A DNA stretch of 64,000 nucleotides. Origin: Methylocystis sp. KS32. GTDB taxonomy: Bacteria > Pseudomonadota > Alphaproteobacteria > Rhizobiales > Beijerinckiaceae. Location of the stretch: the NCBI GenBank assembly GCA_002862095.1, contig PHSQ01000003.1, forward strand, positions 1 through 64,000, read 5' to 3'. The notes under the pieces are model-generated. The model searched no databases and was not told the DNA's origin. It was given only the letters and a program-made list of their open reading frames with translations. The position numbers and the translations under genes are program-made. This document shows positions 10,061-19,195 of this stretch, piece after piece. How positions within the stretch are numbered: the stretch's first letter is position 1; every line of letters begins with the position of its first letter.

Positions 10061-11866
10061 ATGTCCAAGGATGTTGATGCGATCTGGCCTCGCCGCGTGG
10101 CGTTTGCGGCGATAGCCGTCGCGGCATTGATGGTTGCGGCGCCTTGCGCGAGTGCGGAAAATGCCGCGTCGACGCCAGCGGTCAGCGTCGACCGCAGCGC
10201 GCCAGGCCCCGCGTCCGTCGCGGCGCGGCAAATCCAGTTGAACGCTTTGCCCGACGCAACGGCCGCGGAGATAGCGGCGCGACCGCAATTCCGCATCGGC
10301 CCGTTGACCGGGGCCTCGGCGAGCGTCTACGCCGAACGTAAGGCTTTGGCGGTGACGCGGGGAGCGCCTTCGCCGACCGCCGAAGTGGCGGCCGCCATCA
10401 ATCCGAAGCCTCCGATTCTACGTTCCCCCGGCGCGTCTCCCGCGAGCGCCGCGTTGCAAACGAGTTTCGTCGGCAATGCCGAAAATGATTGCGGCAATTC
10501 GACGCCGTCCGATCAGGCAATCGCGGTAGGCGACGGCTCCGAACCAATCCTCCAGGTCAATCAAAATTGCATTTCGGTTTGGTCTCCGAGCGGAACGCGG
10601 TTGCTCGGACCAAAGACGCTGCAAGCATTCGCCGGACTCGCGGCTTCCGCCTATGTGTTCGATCCGCGCGCGCTTTACGATTGGCGCAATCACCGATTCA
10701 TCGTAGCGTTCGGCGATAGCGATCTGCTCAACAACAGCTATTACGATATCGCTGTCAGCCAAAGCGACGATCCGACGGGCCTTTGGTATGTCTATCGCTT
10801 TGTCACTCCAAGCCAAAACCAAGTCTATAACGACTTCATACGCCTCGGTCAGGACAGGCAGGGCGTGTATCTCGCTTCAAATCTGTTCCCGATGGTGGGT
10901 TCCTGCTGTGGGCCCTATATGTGGGAAGAATGGGTGCTATTGCCAAAATCGTTGCTGTACTCGGGCGGTTCTCTCAACTATTGGTTCCTGACCGGCATGC
11001 AGGCCAATGGGCAATACACCGACTCGACGCAACCCGCGAATGTCTGGAGTCCTTACGACAATCCCCGCGCGGAATTCCTGATCAACTCCTACAATATAAA
11101 TTTTGGCGAGGGTAATTGCTCCAATGGTTGCGGCGGCCTGATTGTCTGGGCGCTGTCCAATCAATTCGGTTGGCTTAACGGAATTCTGTTTCCTCCCCTC
11201 CTAACGGGGGTTGGCTCCGGTTCCTTCAGCTATTATCTGCCTCCAAACGCAAGCCAGCCAGGGGCGCCGAATTCGATTGAGACGCTGGACACTCGCATCA
11301 CCGGACAGGTCACATATAGTGGCGGGTTTCTATACGCGGCGCTGACCACGGGCGATAACAACTGGTCGGATATCCATTATTATAAAGTGGCCCCATTCCT
11401 CGGCAATGAAAACGCCAATTGCAATGGCGATTCGGCGAACGATTGCCCGCAAATGGTCAGCGCTACGACGGTCGACGCAAAATACATCAGCGGCGCCGGT
11501 AATTTTTACTTTTTTCCAACCCCGCAGCCGGATTTGGAAGGCAATGTGACGATCGTTTATAATTTCTCCGGCCCCAACTGCGCGAATTGCTACCCGAGCG
11601 TCGGTTATGTGACCGACCGGGCGACTCAGCCCTCTTACTCTAGCGTTTTTTTGGATAGCGGAACGCTGTTGGGGACGGGGGGCGCGCGATATATGCAGAG
11701 TTCCTGGGGGCGATATACCGCCGCCGCGCCCGCAAAAATCGACTATGCCACTGGAGGCGCGGTCGACACGCCAAGCGTCTGGATCGCGGGAGCCTTCGCA
11801 AAGGCCGACGGCAGTTGGGGCACGCAAATCGGAAACACCGGGTTCACCGCGCCCAATCAGCCTTAG
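10061..11866 (+). CDS. Secreted protein of unknown function, tandem paralogue 2
   Basis: A 601-residue full-length paralogue of the preceding gene. It has a signal peptide (VAFAAIAVAALMVAAPCASA) and the same ordered blocks: SDQAIAVGDGSEPILQVN, CISVWSPSGTRLLGPKTL, DPRALYDWRNHRFIVAFGDS, YNDFIRLGQDRQGVYLASN, PNASQPGAPNSIETLDTRIT and PTPQPDLEGNV. The two differ mainly in the proline/alanine-rich segment after the signal peptide and in loops around residues 330-350. This looks like a tandem gene duplication with both copies kept intact, which argues for function. A strong hairpin follows the stop codon. Role unknown; surface or matrix location is inferred from export. Confidence 0.8.
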   Translation: MSKDVDAIWPRRVAFAAIAVAALMVAAPCASAENAASTPAVSVDRSAPGPASVAARQIQLNALPDATAAEIAARPQFRIGPLTGASASVYAERKALAVTRGAPSPTAEVAAAINPKPPILRSPGASPASAALQTSFVGNAENDCGNSTPSDQAIAVGDGSEPILQVNQNCISVWSPSGTRLLGPKTLQAFAGLAASAYVFDPRALYDWRNHRFIVAFGDSDLLNNSYYDIAVSQSDDPTGLWYVYRFVTPSQNQVYNDFIRLGQDRQGVYLASNLFPMVGSCCGPYMWEEWVLLPKSLLYSGGSLNYWFLTGMQANGQYTDSTQPANVWSPYDNPRAEFLINSYNINFGEGNCSNGCGGLIVWALSNQFGWLNGILFPPLLTGVGSGSFSYYLPPNASQPGAPNSIETLDTRITGQVTYSGGFLYAALTTGDNNWSDIHYYKVAPFLGNENANCNGDSANDCPQMVSATTVDAKYISGAGNFYFFPTPQPDLEGNVTIVYNFSGPNCANCYPSVGYVTDRATQPSYSSVFLDSGTLLGTGGARYMQSSWGRYTAAAPAKIDYATGGAVDTPSVWIAGAFAKADGSWGTQIGNTGFTAPNQP

Positions 11867-11874
11867 CCCGCTGA

Positions 11875-11902
11875 CCGCTCGGATGTGGAATCATCCGAGC
11901 GG
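11875..11902 (+). terminator. Hairpin terminator after the tandem secreted-protein pair
   Basis: CCGCTCGGATG and CATCCGAGCGG form a perfect 11-bp stem with a TGGAAT loop, nine bases after the stop codon of the second secreted-protein gene. No T-run follows, so strength is uncertain, but position fits the operon end. Confidence 0.65.
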
Positions 11903-11978
11903 TAAGAGATCCCAGGACGACGAACGCAGCGGACCGCGGAAAGATGCCCCGCTCCTGATCGATGAGAGGCCGAGCCAA

Positions 11979-12876
11979 TTAAGCCAAGGCAAGAAGGCCG
12001 ACATTCTTTAAGGCGGAGCTGAACCACAGACCGTGACGCACCAGCGCCATTCTTCGTTCCAGCGGACCAAGCCGGGGTAGATTTGCGAGAGCCCGCAGCG
12101 CGGCCAGTTCGTTGGCTGGCAGGCGCTTTTCATAAATGTCGGCGAAGGCCGCCGCCTGTCCGGCGGCCTGTCCTATCAATTGCTGAGTGCGTTGACGCGC
12201 GCTCGACGGCATGGCGGGCGAATGCGCCGAAGAGCGAGGCCGTGTAGGGATCTTTCGTTGCGTTGGCGCCGTGCCGCATATAACGCATCGTGACATCTGG
12301 CAATAAAACAAGCTGACCAAAAGAGACCGCCGCCAAGGCCATCCACCAATCTTGATAAACAGCGCCTGGCGGCATGGGAAGCGTCTCTCGCAACAACGCA
12401 CGGTTTACCGCCATGGTCGAACTAAGCGCCGCCGAATCCATCGCCGTGCGGCGGGTTGAAAAGCGGGACGACGGAAAGCTTCGTGTCCAGCGCCAATAGG
12501 AAGGCGCGACCACACGTCCTTCGGAGTCCACCACCTCGGCGTCAGTGCCGATCGCGATTGGCGTTTCATTTCCGAATTTCGCTTCGGCTGAGCGCAACGC
12601 GCCCAAAGTCAAGGCGACGCGGTTTGGCAGCCAGCGGTCGTCGGGGTCCGCGGTAAGAACCCAAGGCGACGTCGTGGCGGCGAGGACCTTGTTGTAATTG
12701 CCGATGATGCCGAGATTGGGCGAGGACCCCTCGTCATCGACGAGCAACATGCGCGATCCAAGGCGATCACGCCATTTCCTGAGGATATCTCCGGTTGCGT
12801 CTGAGGAGCCGTCGTCGCGCGCAATCAATCTCCAGGCGCAGTCAAAGCCGAATAAATCTTCTATGCGTCGACCCAC
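11979..12876 (-). pseudogene. Frameshifted family-2 glycosyltransferase
   Basis: The N-terminal part encodes a GT-A fold with CAWRLIARDDGSSDATGDIL (nucleotide-sugar binding) and VLTADPDDRWLPNRV (the D-x-D region). YQDWWMALAAVSFGQLVLLP follows, typical of rhamnosyl- or similar GT2 enzymes. Near 12200 the conserved tail continues in another frame (ARQRTQQLIGQAAGQAAAF...), which points to a single frameshift. The expected first 20 or so residues (the SVVMATYNG-type strand) are also missing or unrecognisable upstream of 12876. The gene is therefore probably dead unless the shift is a sequencing error. It lies leftward next to a flippase and a nucleotide-sugar gene, so it belonged to a polysaccharide locus. 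Confidence 0.75.
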
Positions 12877-13083
12877 CGCCCCGCGTTTTAGCAGGGGAAA
12901 ACAATGTCCATCCGAGTATTGGAGTCAAAATACTTCACCTCATAGCTTTAACGGCCCGTTAAAACGTCGCGTCTATCGGTAACATAGCCTGATTCGCGCT
13001 TTTTAGGGAGCCGTCTATGAAGTCGCCGACATGAATGTTGTCTTCGGCTCCTTTTGCGGCTGGACTGGAGTGGAGGTGCTGAG

Positions 13084-14445
13084 ATGACCGCAGCGCGGAC
13101 CATCCGGCGCTCTTCGCTCGCCGCCCCGGAGGAACAACGAGGTCGACGGGCAGTTCAATCATCTCTTATTGGCGTTGGTCAACGCCTGTTGCAGATCGCG
13201 AGCACGCTCCTCATTATGCCGCTCGTCCTGCACGACATTGGCCGCGAAGGTTTCGGGCTTTGGTCCGCCGCCGCCTCGCTGTCGTGGATGACTGTCACCG
13301 TGGATTTCGGTGTGGGACAGGCGCTGCTGAGCAGCGTCGCCCGCAATCGAGCCCGGGGCGACATAGAGGAAATTCGGAGTGAAATCGGCGCCGCGGCGGC
13401 TTTGGCGACAATGCTGAGCGTGCTCGGGACCCTGCTCGCGATTTCGATAATACCCGCGGTCGCCACGCCTCGGTCGGAGGACGCTTATCTGATCGCGGCG
13501 TTGTGTCTTGCCGCCAATATACCGTTCAGTTTATCCGGCAACATCTGGACCGGGTTACAGCGCCTGCATATGGCTCTGATATGGGAAGCATTTCAGACTG
13601 TCATCTCTTTTTGTGGGCTGATCGCCCTCACGCGCTATACCGTCGACGTGCGTTGGTATGTAGGAGTGACGGCCGGCGGACTGCTCGTCGCGAACGCATT
13701 CAGCACAATGAACCTTTTCCTTTTGCATCCCGAACTTTTCCCTATTTGGAGCACGACGCTTGGCGCCCGCATTATCAAGCTCTTAAAAAGCGGAACGCCA
13801 TTTTTCTTCCTTAGCGTCGCGTCCTTGTTGTCGATCAATCTCGATAGCGTGATAACCCTGTCGGCGTTGGGCGCGGACGCCGCCGCCCGGATGGCGGTGG
13901 CGCAGAGGGCGTGTCTGACGGCCTATGGCCTGCTCTGGGTAGTGACGCAGCCGCTCTGGCCCGCCTTCACGGATGCAACGACGCGCGGTGATATCGCCTG
14001 GGTTCGTCGGCAGGTCTTCATCGCGATCGGCGTCGTGGCGCTTTGCGCGTTATCGGGCTGTGCGGTTCTTATCATCTTCGGCCAGCGTTTCGTCGCTATC
14101 TGGATGAATGGTGAATTGCAAATCGACATGGCCATATTCCTGGCCGCCTCCGCTTGGATCATCACGTCAAGCATGAGCCGAGTCGTCGACGTTCTTTTAA
14201 ATGGAGTTGGCGCTGTGTGGTTTCAGGCCCGCATTGCAATTGCGCTCGGCGTGGTCGCATTCCTGTTGAAACTTGCGATCGCTCCGTCCTTTGGCGTCGC
14301 GGGGATCCTTGGGGCGACCGCCTTATGCTATTGCGTGATCGTCGCGCCAGCCTATCTCTGGTGGCTGAGGCGTTGGCTGCATAACAACTCCAGGACGGCC
14401 TCCGGCGTTCAGAGCCCGCGAAACGAGGCGCTGAACGTAGCGTGA
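13084..14445 (+). CDS. Wzx-like polysaccharide flippase (MOP superfamily)
   Basis: A 453-residue polytopic membrane protein with about 12 hydrophobic segments. It belongs to the lipopolysaccharide flippase/oligosaccharide exporter branch, which moves undecaprenyl-linked oligosaccharides across the inner membrane. The start region RRAVQSSLIGVGQRLLQIAS leads into PLVLHDIGREGFGLWSAAAS, the usual first-helix signature of Wzx-like proteins. GGAGG at 13072-13076 sits seven bases before the ATG at 13084, which decides the start over the TTG at 13054. It neighbours a broken GT2 glycosyltransferase and a UDP-glucuronate decarboxylase, consistent with a small exopolysaccharide or O-antigen locus. The sugar carried cannot be inferred. 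Confidence 0.85.
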   Translation: MTAARTIRRSSLAAPEEQRGRRAVQSSLIGVGQRLLQIASTLLIMPLVLHDIGREGFGLWSAAASLSWMTVTVDFGVGQALLSSVARNRARGDIEEIRSEIGAAAALATMLSVLGTLLAISIIPAVATPRSEDAYLIAALCLAANIPFSLSGNIWTGLQRLHMALIWEAFQTVISFCGLIALTRYTVDVRWYVGVTAGGLLVANAFSTMNLFLLHPELFPIWSTTLGARIIKLLKSGTPFFFLSVASLLSINLDSVITLSALGADAAARMAVAQRACLTAYGLLWVVTQPLWPAFTDATTRGDIAWVRRQVFIAIGVVALCALSGCAVLIIFGQRFVAIWMNGELQIDMAIFLAASAWIITSSMSRVVDVLLNGVGAVWFQARIAIALGVVAFLLKLAIAPSFGVAGILGATALCYCVIVAPAYLWWLRRWLHNNSRTASGVQSPRNEALNVA

Positions 14446-14451
14446 CTCCGC

Positions 14452-15432
14452 CTAACCGACGCGGCTTGCGGCGATGTCGTGGGGCCTGCTGTCGCTACGC
14501 AGAAGCTCATCGAAATAGGCGATGGTTTTTTCGAGACCCGCGCGCAATTGGACCGTTGGCTCCCATCCCAATATCCGGCGCGCCTTTTCGATGTTGGGTC
14601 GCCGTTGTTTAGGATCGTCATAGGGCAGGGGTTGGAACGCCAGATTCGATTTTGCTCCCGTTAGTTCGATCACCAGTTCCGCGAGTTGTCGAATTGTAAA
14701 TTCATTTGGGTTGCCGATGTTGATAGGGCCGACGATGGAGTTGTCGGTCGCCATCATGCGAATCATCGCGTCGACCAGATCGTCGACGTAGCAAAACGAA
14801 CGCGTCTGACCGCCGTCGCCATAAAGCGTGACATCCCGCCCCGAGAGCGCCTGGACGATGAAATTCGAGACCACGCGCCCGTCGTTGGGATGCATCCGGG
14901 GGCCATATGTATTGAAGATGCGGACGACCTTGGCGGTCACTTTATGCTGCCGCACATAATCAAATACAAGCGTTTCGGCGCAACGTTTCCCTTCGTCGTA
15001 GCATGAGCGATATCCGATTGGATTCACATTGCCCCAATATTCCTCGGGCTGAGGATGGATCGTGGGGTCGCCATACACTTCCGATGTCGAAGCCTGAAGG
15101 AACTTCGCCTTCACCCGCTTTGTGAGGCCGAGCATGTTTATCGCGCCAATGACGCTTGTCTTGGTCGTTTGCACCGGATCGAATTGATAATGGATGGGCG
15201 AAGCGGGACACGCCAGATTGTATATCTCGTCAACCTCGACGTACAATGAAAACGTAACATCGTGTCTCAGAAGCTCGAAGGCTTTGTTGTCGAGTAGATG
15301 CGCGATATTGCGTCGGGTTCCGGTGAAAAAATTATCAACGCAAAGAACGTCGTTCCCAGCTTGCAATAGCCGCTCGCACAGGTGAGAGCCGAGGAAGCCG
15401 GCGCCGCCGGTCACCAATATACGCTTGCCCAT
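14452..15432 (-). CDS. UDP-glucuronate decarboxylase (UDP-xylose synthase), extended SDR
   Basis: A 326-residue extended short-chain dehydrogenase that converts UDP-glucuronate to UDP-xylose (or the 4-keto intermediate) with bound NAD. The Rossmann motif [19 protein letters not shown] starts at residue 5, and [19 protein letters not shown] is diagnostic for UXS-type enzymes. The catalytic Thr/Ser-Tyr-Lys set is in STSEVYGDP and [31 protein letters not shown] and [14 protein letters not shown] complete the sugar-nucleotide site. The ATG at 15432 (MGKRILV) with GAGG about six bases upstream is chosen over an earlier in-frame start at 15540. It converges on the flippase gene with a six-base gap. 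It probably supplies xylose or a derived sugar for the polysaccharide. Confidence 0.92.
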   Translation of the reverse strand: MGKRILVTGGAGFLGSHLCERLLQAGNDVLCVDNFFTGTRRNIAHLLDNKAFELLRHDVTFSLYVEVDEIYNLACPASPIHYQFDPVQTTKTSVIGAINMLGLTKRVKAKFLQASTSEVYGDPTIHPQPEEYWGNVNPIGYRSCYDEGKRCAETLVFDYVRQHKVTAKVVRIFNTYGPRMHPNDGRVVSNFIVQALSGRDVTLYGDGGQTRSFCYVDDLVDAMIRMMATDNSIVGPINIGNPNEFTIRQLAELVIELTGAKSNLAFQPLPYDDPKQRRPNIEKARRILGWEPTVQLRAGLEKTIAYFDELLRSDSRPHDIAASRVG

Positions 15433-15759
15433 CTTCGGCCTCTTTTCAGCCGCCTTAAAGCGAACTCGCCTGAGCGAGATGCGAGCGCCATTTCGAAACG
15501 GCGGCGATTCGCTGTAGTATGATGGGCCGACCTTAAACAATCACGAATTCAGGCGAGCGGAAAGGTCGTGGGGCATGGGCGTGGCATCCGCTTGGATCGA
15601 GTCGTCCCCGCGATAATAAAGCTCACCAAATCAATATCATATGGCGCATGCTCATCGCAAAGGCGGAGAAACCTCCGCCGAACACGCCAGAGGTGCGCGC
15701 CTGCGACGCGCGGCATACTCCCGAGGGGGCGCGCGGACGGCGTCTAAGTAATGATAATA

Positions 15760-15786
15760 TTGACATCCATCGCTATACGATATAAT
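15760..15786 (+). promoter_or_regulatory. Candidate sigma-70-type promoter for the efflux operon
   Basis: TTGACA at 15760-15765 and TATAAT at 15781-15786 match both consensus boxes exactly, in a locally AT-rich island 133 bp upstream of the MFS gene. The spacer is only 15 bases, shorter than the usual 17, so activity may be weak or need an activator that distorts the DNA. Confidence 0.5.
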
Positions 15787-15918
15787 TCCGGCCCGAAGAA
15801 AGCGGCCGGAGACGATAGGCGTTTTCCTTCCCCTCGCTCTGCTCTGATTTTCCGGCTGGACGTGCGTCTTCTGGCCTAGCGAGCGGACGCCATTCTCGGA
15901 ATCGGAGATGCTCTGAAC

Positions 15919-17514
15919 ATGACGGACGAAACGGATCATACGCCGCTGAGCGGTTGGCGATTGTTTCTTTTCAATGTTGTGTTGGCTGTTGGGAATGTCG
16001 TTGTTTTGTCGAATATTCCTGGCTACACGATCACGGTTCCGTATGTTTCGGGGGATTTGGGCGGGGTGACGCCGAGTTTTGGTTCGTGGGCGACGTCGGA
16101 TCATATGGTTGGGATTGCGTTGGGTCTGCCTTTTGCGCGGTGGTTTTCGGGTCGGTTTGGCGATTATCGGGTCTATGCGGTCTGCTTTGTTTTATACGCT
16201 GTCGTTTCTTTTGTGTGCGCGTCGAGCGCGACCTTGTGGCTGTTTTTGCCGGCGCGGATTCTGCTTGGCTTTATTGGCGGGGTGATCTTGCCCTTGGGGC
16301 AAACGCTGGCGCTTAGCGAGGTTCCCGAGGCTGCGCGCACGATTGTGATCGGATTGTGGGGCGTATTGAGCATGGCTCCCTTCACGATCGGCTCGTTGGT
16401 CTCGGGGTGGTTTGCGGAGTTCATGAGTTGGCGCACGATGTTCCTTTCGAACATCGCGATTTCGCTTTTCATCGCGGGCGTGGTCGGCTCTTTGCTTTAC
16501 GCGCGCGGTTTCAGGCGGCGGATCACGCGCTTCGACGGGGTTGGGTTTGTTCTGCTGGCGGCGACGATTTATGGCGCGCAGACGATTTTCAACATGGGCA
16601 ATGATTTCGACTGGTTCGCGTCGCCGATTTTGCGGATCGCGCTTGTCGTTGCGGCGATCGGCTTGCCGTCCTTCGTGTTTTGGGAGTTGGGCGAGCGCCA
16701 CCCGGTTCTGGATGTGCGTCTCTTCGCCCATCGCAATTACGCGATAGCGACGGCTTGCTCGGTGATCGGCTTTCTCGTGATCCAGGGGCTTTTGTCTCTG
16801 ATGGTGGGTCAGTTGCAGTTGCTCAACGGCTATTCGTCGTCGCTGGCGGGGCTGGTTTATGTTCTGATGTTCGTTTTGGCGGCTCCCTTCGTGGCGATCA
16901 TGCATGTGCTGAACCGCGACATCGACGTGCGGCTGGTTTCGTTTTTCTGTTTTATCGGGCTTTCGGTGACGCTGACCTGGTTTGGGCTTTTCGACAAGCT
17001 GGCGTCGTTCGATCAAATTTCCTGGCCGATCCTGTTTTTCGGTTTTTTCATCGCGAGTTTTTTCGCGCCGCTGGCGGCGCTGGGGATGCATGGGCTGTCG
17101 GGATCGAAACTGATCCGGGCGGCGGAGGAGCTGGCGTTGTTGCGCACGATGGCGGGGGCTTTCGGCATTGCGCTGCTGGCGGTGGTTCAGTTTCGGCGGC
17201 TGCCGTTTCATCAACTTGATCTTGCCGATCATTTTGGCGGGCGGCGTTTCGCTTCGCTCGATCTTCTGGGGCAATTCATCGACAAACTGCAGAACGCCGG
17301 GGTGAACCCCGCCGCGGTTAACCAGCAGCTTGGAAACATGATGCGGGAGCAATCGGCGCTTCTGGCGATGAACGACGCTTTTTTGCTTGGCGCGGTGGCG
17401 TTCGCGGCGTTGACGGTTTTGATATGGTTCGCGCGTCCGACGCTGATCCCGGCGTTCTTGCGGCGGGAGGAGTTGCGGCGTCTGCGGGCCGAAGAACTCA
17501 TGGAGCAGCCATGA
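15919..17514 (+). CDS. DHA2-family MFS multidrug exporter (EmrB type)
   Basis: A 531-residue, probably 14-helix major facilitator of the drug:H+ antiporter-2 family, inner-membrane engine of a tripartite pump. Visible features are SWATSDHMVGIALGLPFARW (helix 2), the loop motif ARWFSGRFGDYRVY, and ARILLGFIGGVILPLGQTL resembling antiporter motif C surroundings. The cytoplasmic tail is Arg/Glu-rich (FLRREELRRLRAEELMEQP). The stop codon overlaps the ATG of the outer-membrane factor gene (ATGA), so translation is coupled. A HlyD-type adaptor follows, giving order MFS-OMF-adaptor rather than the E. coli emrAB order. Substrates are not predictable; hydrophobic toxins or fatty acids are common for the family. 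Confidence 0.88.
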   Translation: MTDETDHTPLSGWRLFLFNVVLAVGNVVVLSNIPGYTITVPYVSGDLGGVTPSFGSWATSDHMVGIALGLPFARWFSGRFGDYRVYAVCFVLYAVVSFVCASSATLWLFLPARILLGFIGGVILPLGQTLALSEVPEAARTIVIGLWGVLSMAPFTIGSLVSGWFAEFMSWRTMFLSNIAISLFIAGVVGSLLYARGFRRRITRFDGVGFVLLAATIYGAQTIFNMGNDFDWFASPILRIALVVAAIGLPSFVFWELGERHPVLDVRLFAHRNYAIATACSVIGFLVIQGLLSLMVGQLQLLNGYSSSLAGLVYVLMFVLAAPFVAIMHVLNRDIDVRLVSFFCFIGLSVTLTWFGLFDKLASFDQISWPILFFGFFIASFFAPLAALGMHGLSGSKLIRAAEELALLRTMAGAFGIALLAVVQFRRLPFHQLDLADHFGGRRFASLDLLGQFIDKLQNAGVNPAAVNQQLGNMMREQSALLAMNDAFLLGAVAFAALTVLIWFARPTLIPAFLRREELRRLRAEELMEQP

Positions 17515-19082
17515 GGCGGAGGGCGGCCGCGATCGCCGTCTGCGTCATGGCGCCGCTTGTCGGCGGCTGTGCGCCGACCGGGCGCGAGGAGCGGGCGGCG
17601 TTCATCGCGCCGCCTGCGATGGAGCATACGCTGGAGCAATCGGGCTCCGGCCGATCGAGCGCGGGGGCGACCCATGAATTGGCTCCTCCTTCATGGCCGA
17701 CCCATGAATGGTGGCGCCAGTTCAAGAGCGCGGAGCTTGATGGCCTGATCGCGACGGCTCTCGGCGAGAACCAGAACCTGAAGAAATCGATCGACCGTCT
17801 GAAGCAGGCCGACGCGATCACCCAGATCGAGGGTTCGAAACTTCTGCCCTTCGTGGGGTCGGAAATGGGGATGCAGCAGTATCGCATTCCGAGCCACGGC
17901 GTCGTGGCGTCGTATAATCCGGCCATCGCGGGCTTCGAGAAGACCGTGGGCTATATCAACCCGATGTCGATGTATTACGAGTTCGACTTCTGGGGTAAGA
18001 ACCGCGCGGCGCTCGACGCGGCGTTGGGCGAGCAGGCGGCGGAGGAGGCGGAGCTCGCGGAGACGCGGCTTGTGCTGACGACGGCGATTGCGCGGGCTTA
18101 TTTCCGCGGTCTTGCGGCGGCGCGTCAGCTCGAACTGGCGCGGGAGATGGTTCGGCTGCGGCGCGAGGCGCTGTCGATCGCCGAGACGCGGTTCAAGACC
18201 GGCCTCGACATCGAGGACGCGAGCGCGGCGGCGCGGATCGAGCTCGAGAATGCGATCAAGCGCGAGGCGGGCGCGGCGGCGCTGCTGGCGTTGCAGCAGG
18301 ATCTGGCGGCGAGACTGAGCGGGCAGGGTCCGGACGCTGGGCGCGGGCTGTTCGCGGCGGGAGCGGCCACGATCGCGAGCGCGCCGCCGGTTCCAAAGTC
18401 GTTGCCGGTGGAACTGCTCATTCATCGCCCCGATCTCGCGGCGGCGATGCACCGCGCGGCGGCGGCGGCGCAGCGCATCCATCACGCCAAGGCGGAATTC
18501 ATGCCATCGGTGGACATAGCGGTGACGACCGGGCTCCAGGCTTCGCAGCATTCGACTCATATCGACAAGCTCGGAACTTATCTTTTTCGCGCCTCGGCGT
18601 TCAATTATCTGGTGCAGCCGGGCTTTCATCTCCCCTTGTTCGAGGGCGGACAGCTGAGCGGGCGGCTGGAGGAGCGGCGCTCGGAATATGACGAGGCGAT
18701 CGATGGCTATAATGAAACGCTGCTCGAGGCGGCGCAGCAGGTCGCGGACAGCCTGACGAATGTGAAGGAGACGCGGGCCGTGGCGGAGGCGCAGGCGCGG
18801 GCGGTCGCGGCCGCGAGGGCGAAACTGGATCTTGCCCGGGTGCGCTGGAACAACGGGCTGAAGGATCGCCGCGAGATCATCGCCAACGACCATGACGCGC
18901 TGCAGGAAGCCTATTTCGAGCGCGCCTTCGAGGCGGATTATCTTTCCGCGCGGGTGGACCTGGTTCAGGCCTTGGGCGGGGGCTACGAACAGGGACCCGA
19001 TCCTCGCGACATTCGCGTCGCGCCCGAGGACGACGGACTGTCGCCTTACGTGAACTTCATCGAGTCCCTCGGCGGAGGCTGA
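17511..19082 (+). CDS. Outer-membrane efflux lipoprotein (NodT/TolC family)
   Basis: A 523-residue outer-membrane factor. The ATG at 17511 overlaps the MFS stop codon and gives a lipoprotein signal peptide ending in the lipobox LVGGC with Cys near residue 18. The mature protein contains the paired OEP repeats: WWRQFKSAELDGLIATAL, YEFDFWGKNRAALDAALGE and the second-half equivalents HRPDLAAAMHRAAAAAQRI and LFEGGQLSGRLEERR. Long Ala/Glu/Arg helices form the periplasmic tunnel. It would give the MFS pump an exit through the outer membrane together with the downstream adaptor. Length matches the NodT family. Confidence 0.88.
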   Translation: MRRRAAAIAVCVMAPLVGGCAPTGREERAAFIAPPAMEHTLEQSGSGRSSAGATHELAPPSWPTHEWWRQFKSAELDGLIATALGENQNLKKSIDRLKQADAITQIEGSKLLPFVGSEMGMQQYRIPSHGVVASYNPAIAGFEKTVGYINPMSMYYEFDFWGKNRAALDAALGEQAAEEAELAETRLVLTTAIARAYFRGLAAARQLELAREMVRLRREALSIAETRFKTGLDIEDASAAARIELENAIKREAGAAALLALQQDLAARLSGQGPDAGRGLFAAGAATIASAPPVPKSLPVELLIHRPDLAAAMHRAAAAAQRIHHAKAEFMPSVDIAVTTGLQASQHSTHIDKLGTYLFRASAFNYLVQPGFHLPLFEGGQLSGRLEERRSEYDEAIDGYNETLLEAAQQVADSLTNVKETRAVAEAQARAVAAARAKLDLARVRWNNGLKDRREIIANDHDALQEAYFERAFEADYLSARVDLVQALGGGYEQGPDPRDIRVAPEDDGLSPYVNFIESLGGG

Positions 19083-19195
19083 CGCGCTTTCCGCTTGGAT
19101 GGAGCGATCCGAGCGAATTGGCCCGAGAGCCTGTCGCCGCGGAGACCCGAAAAGAGCGTGACGATTTTTGTGAACGAGCAGGGCCGGACGGAATA

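Noticed and set aside
16192-17352. Leftward 386-codon frame opposite the MFS gene
   Set aside because: Arg/Gln-rich antisense product without motifs; the MFS frame explains the sequence.
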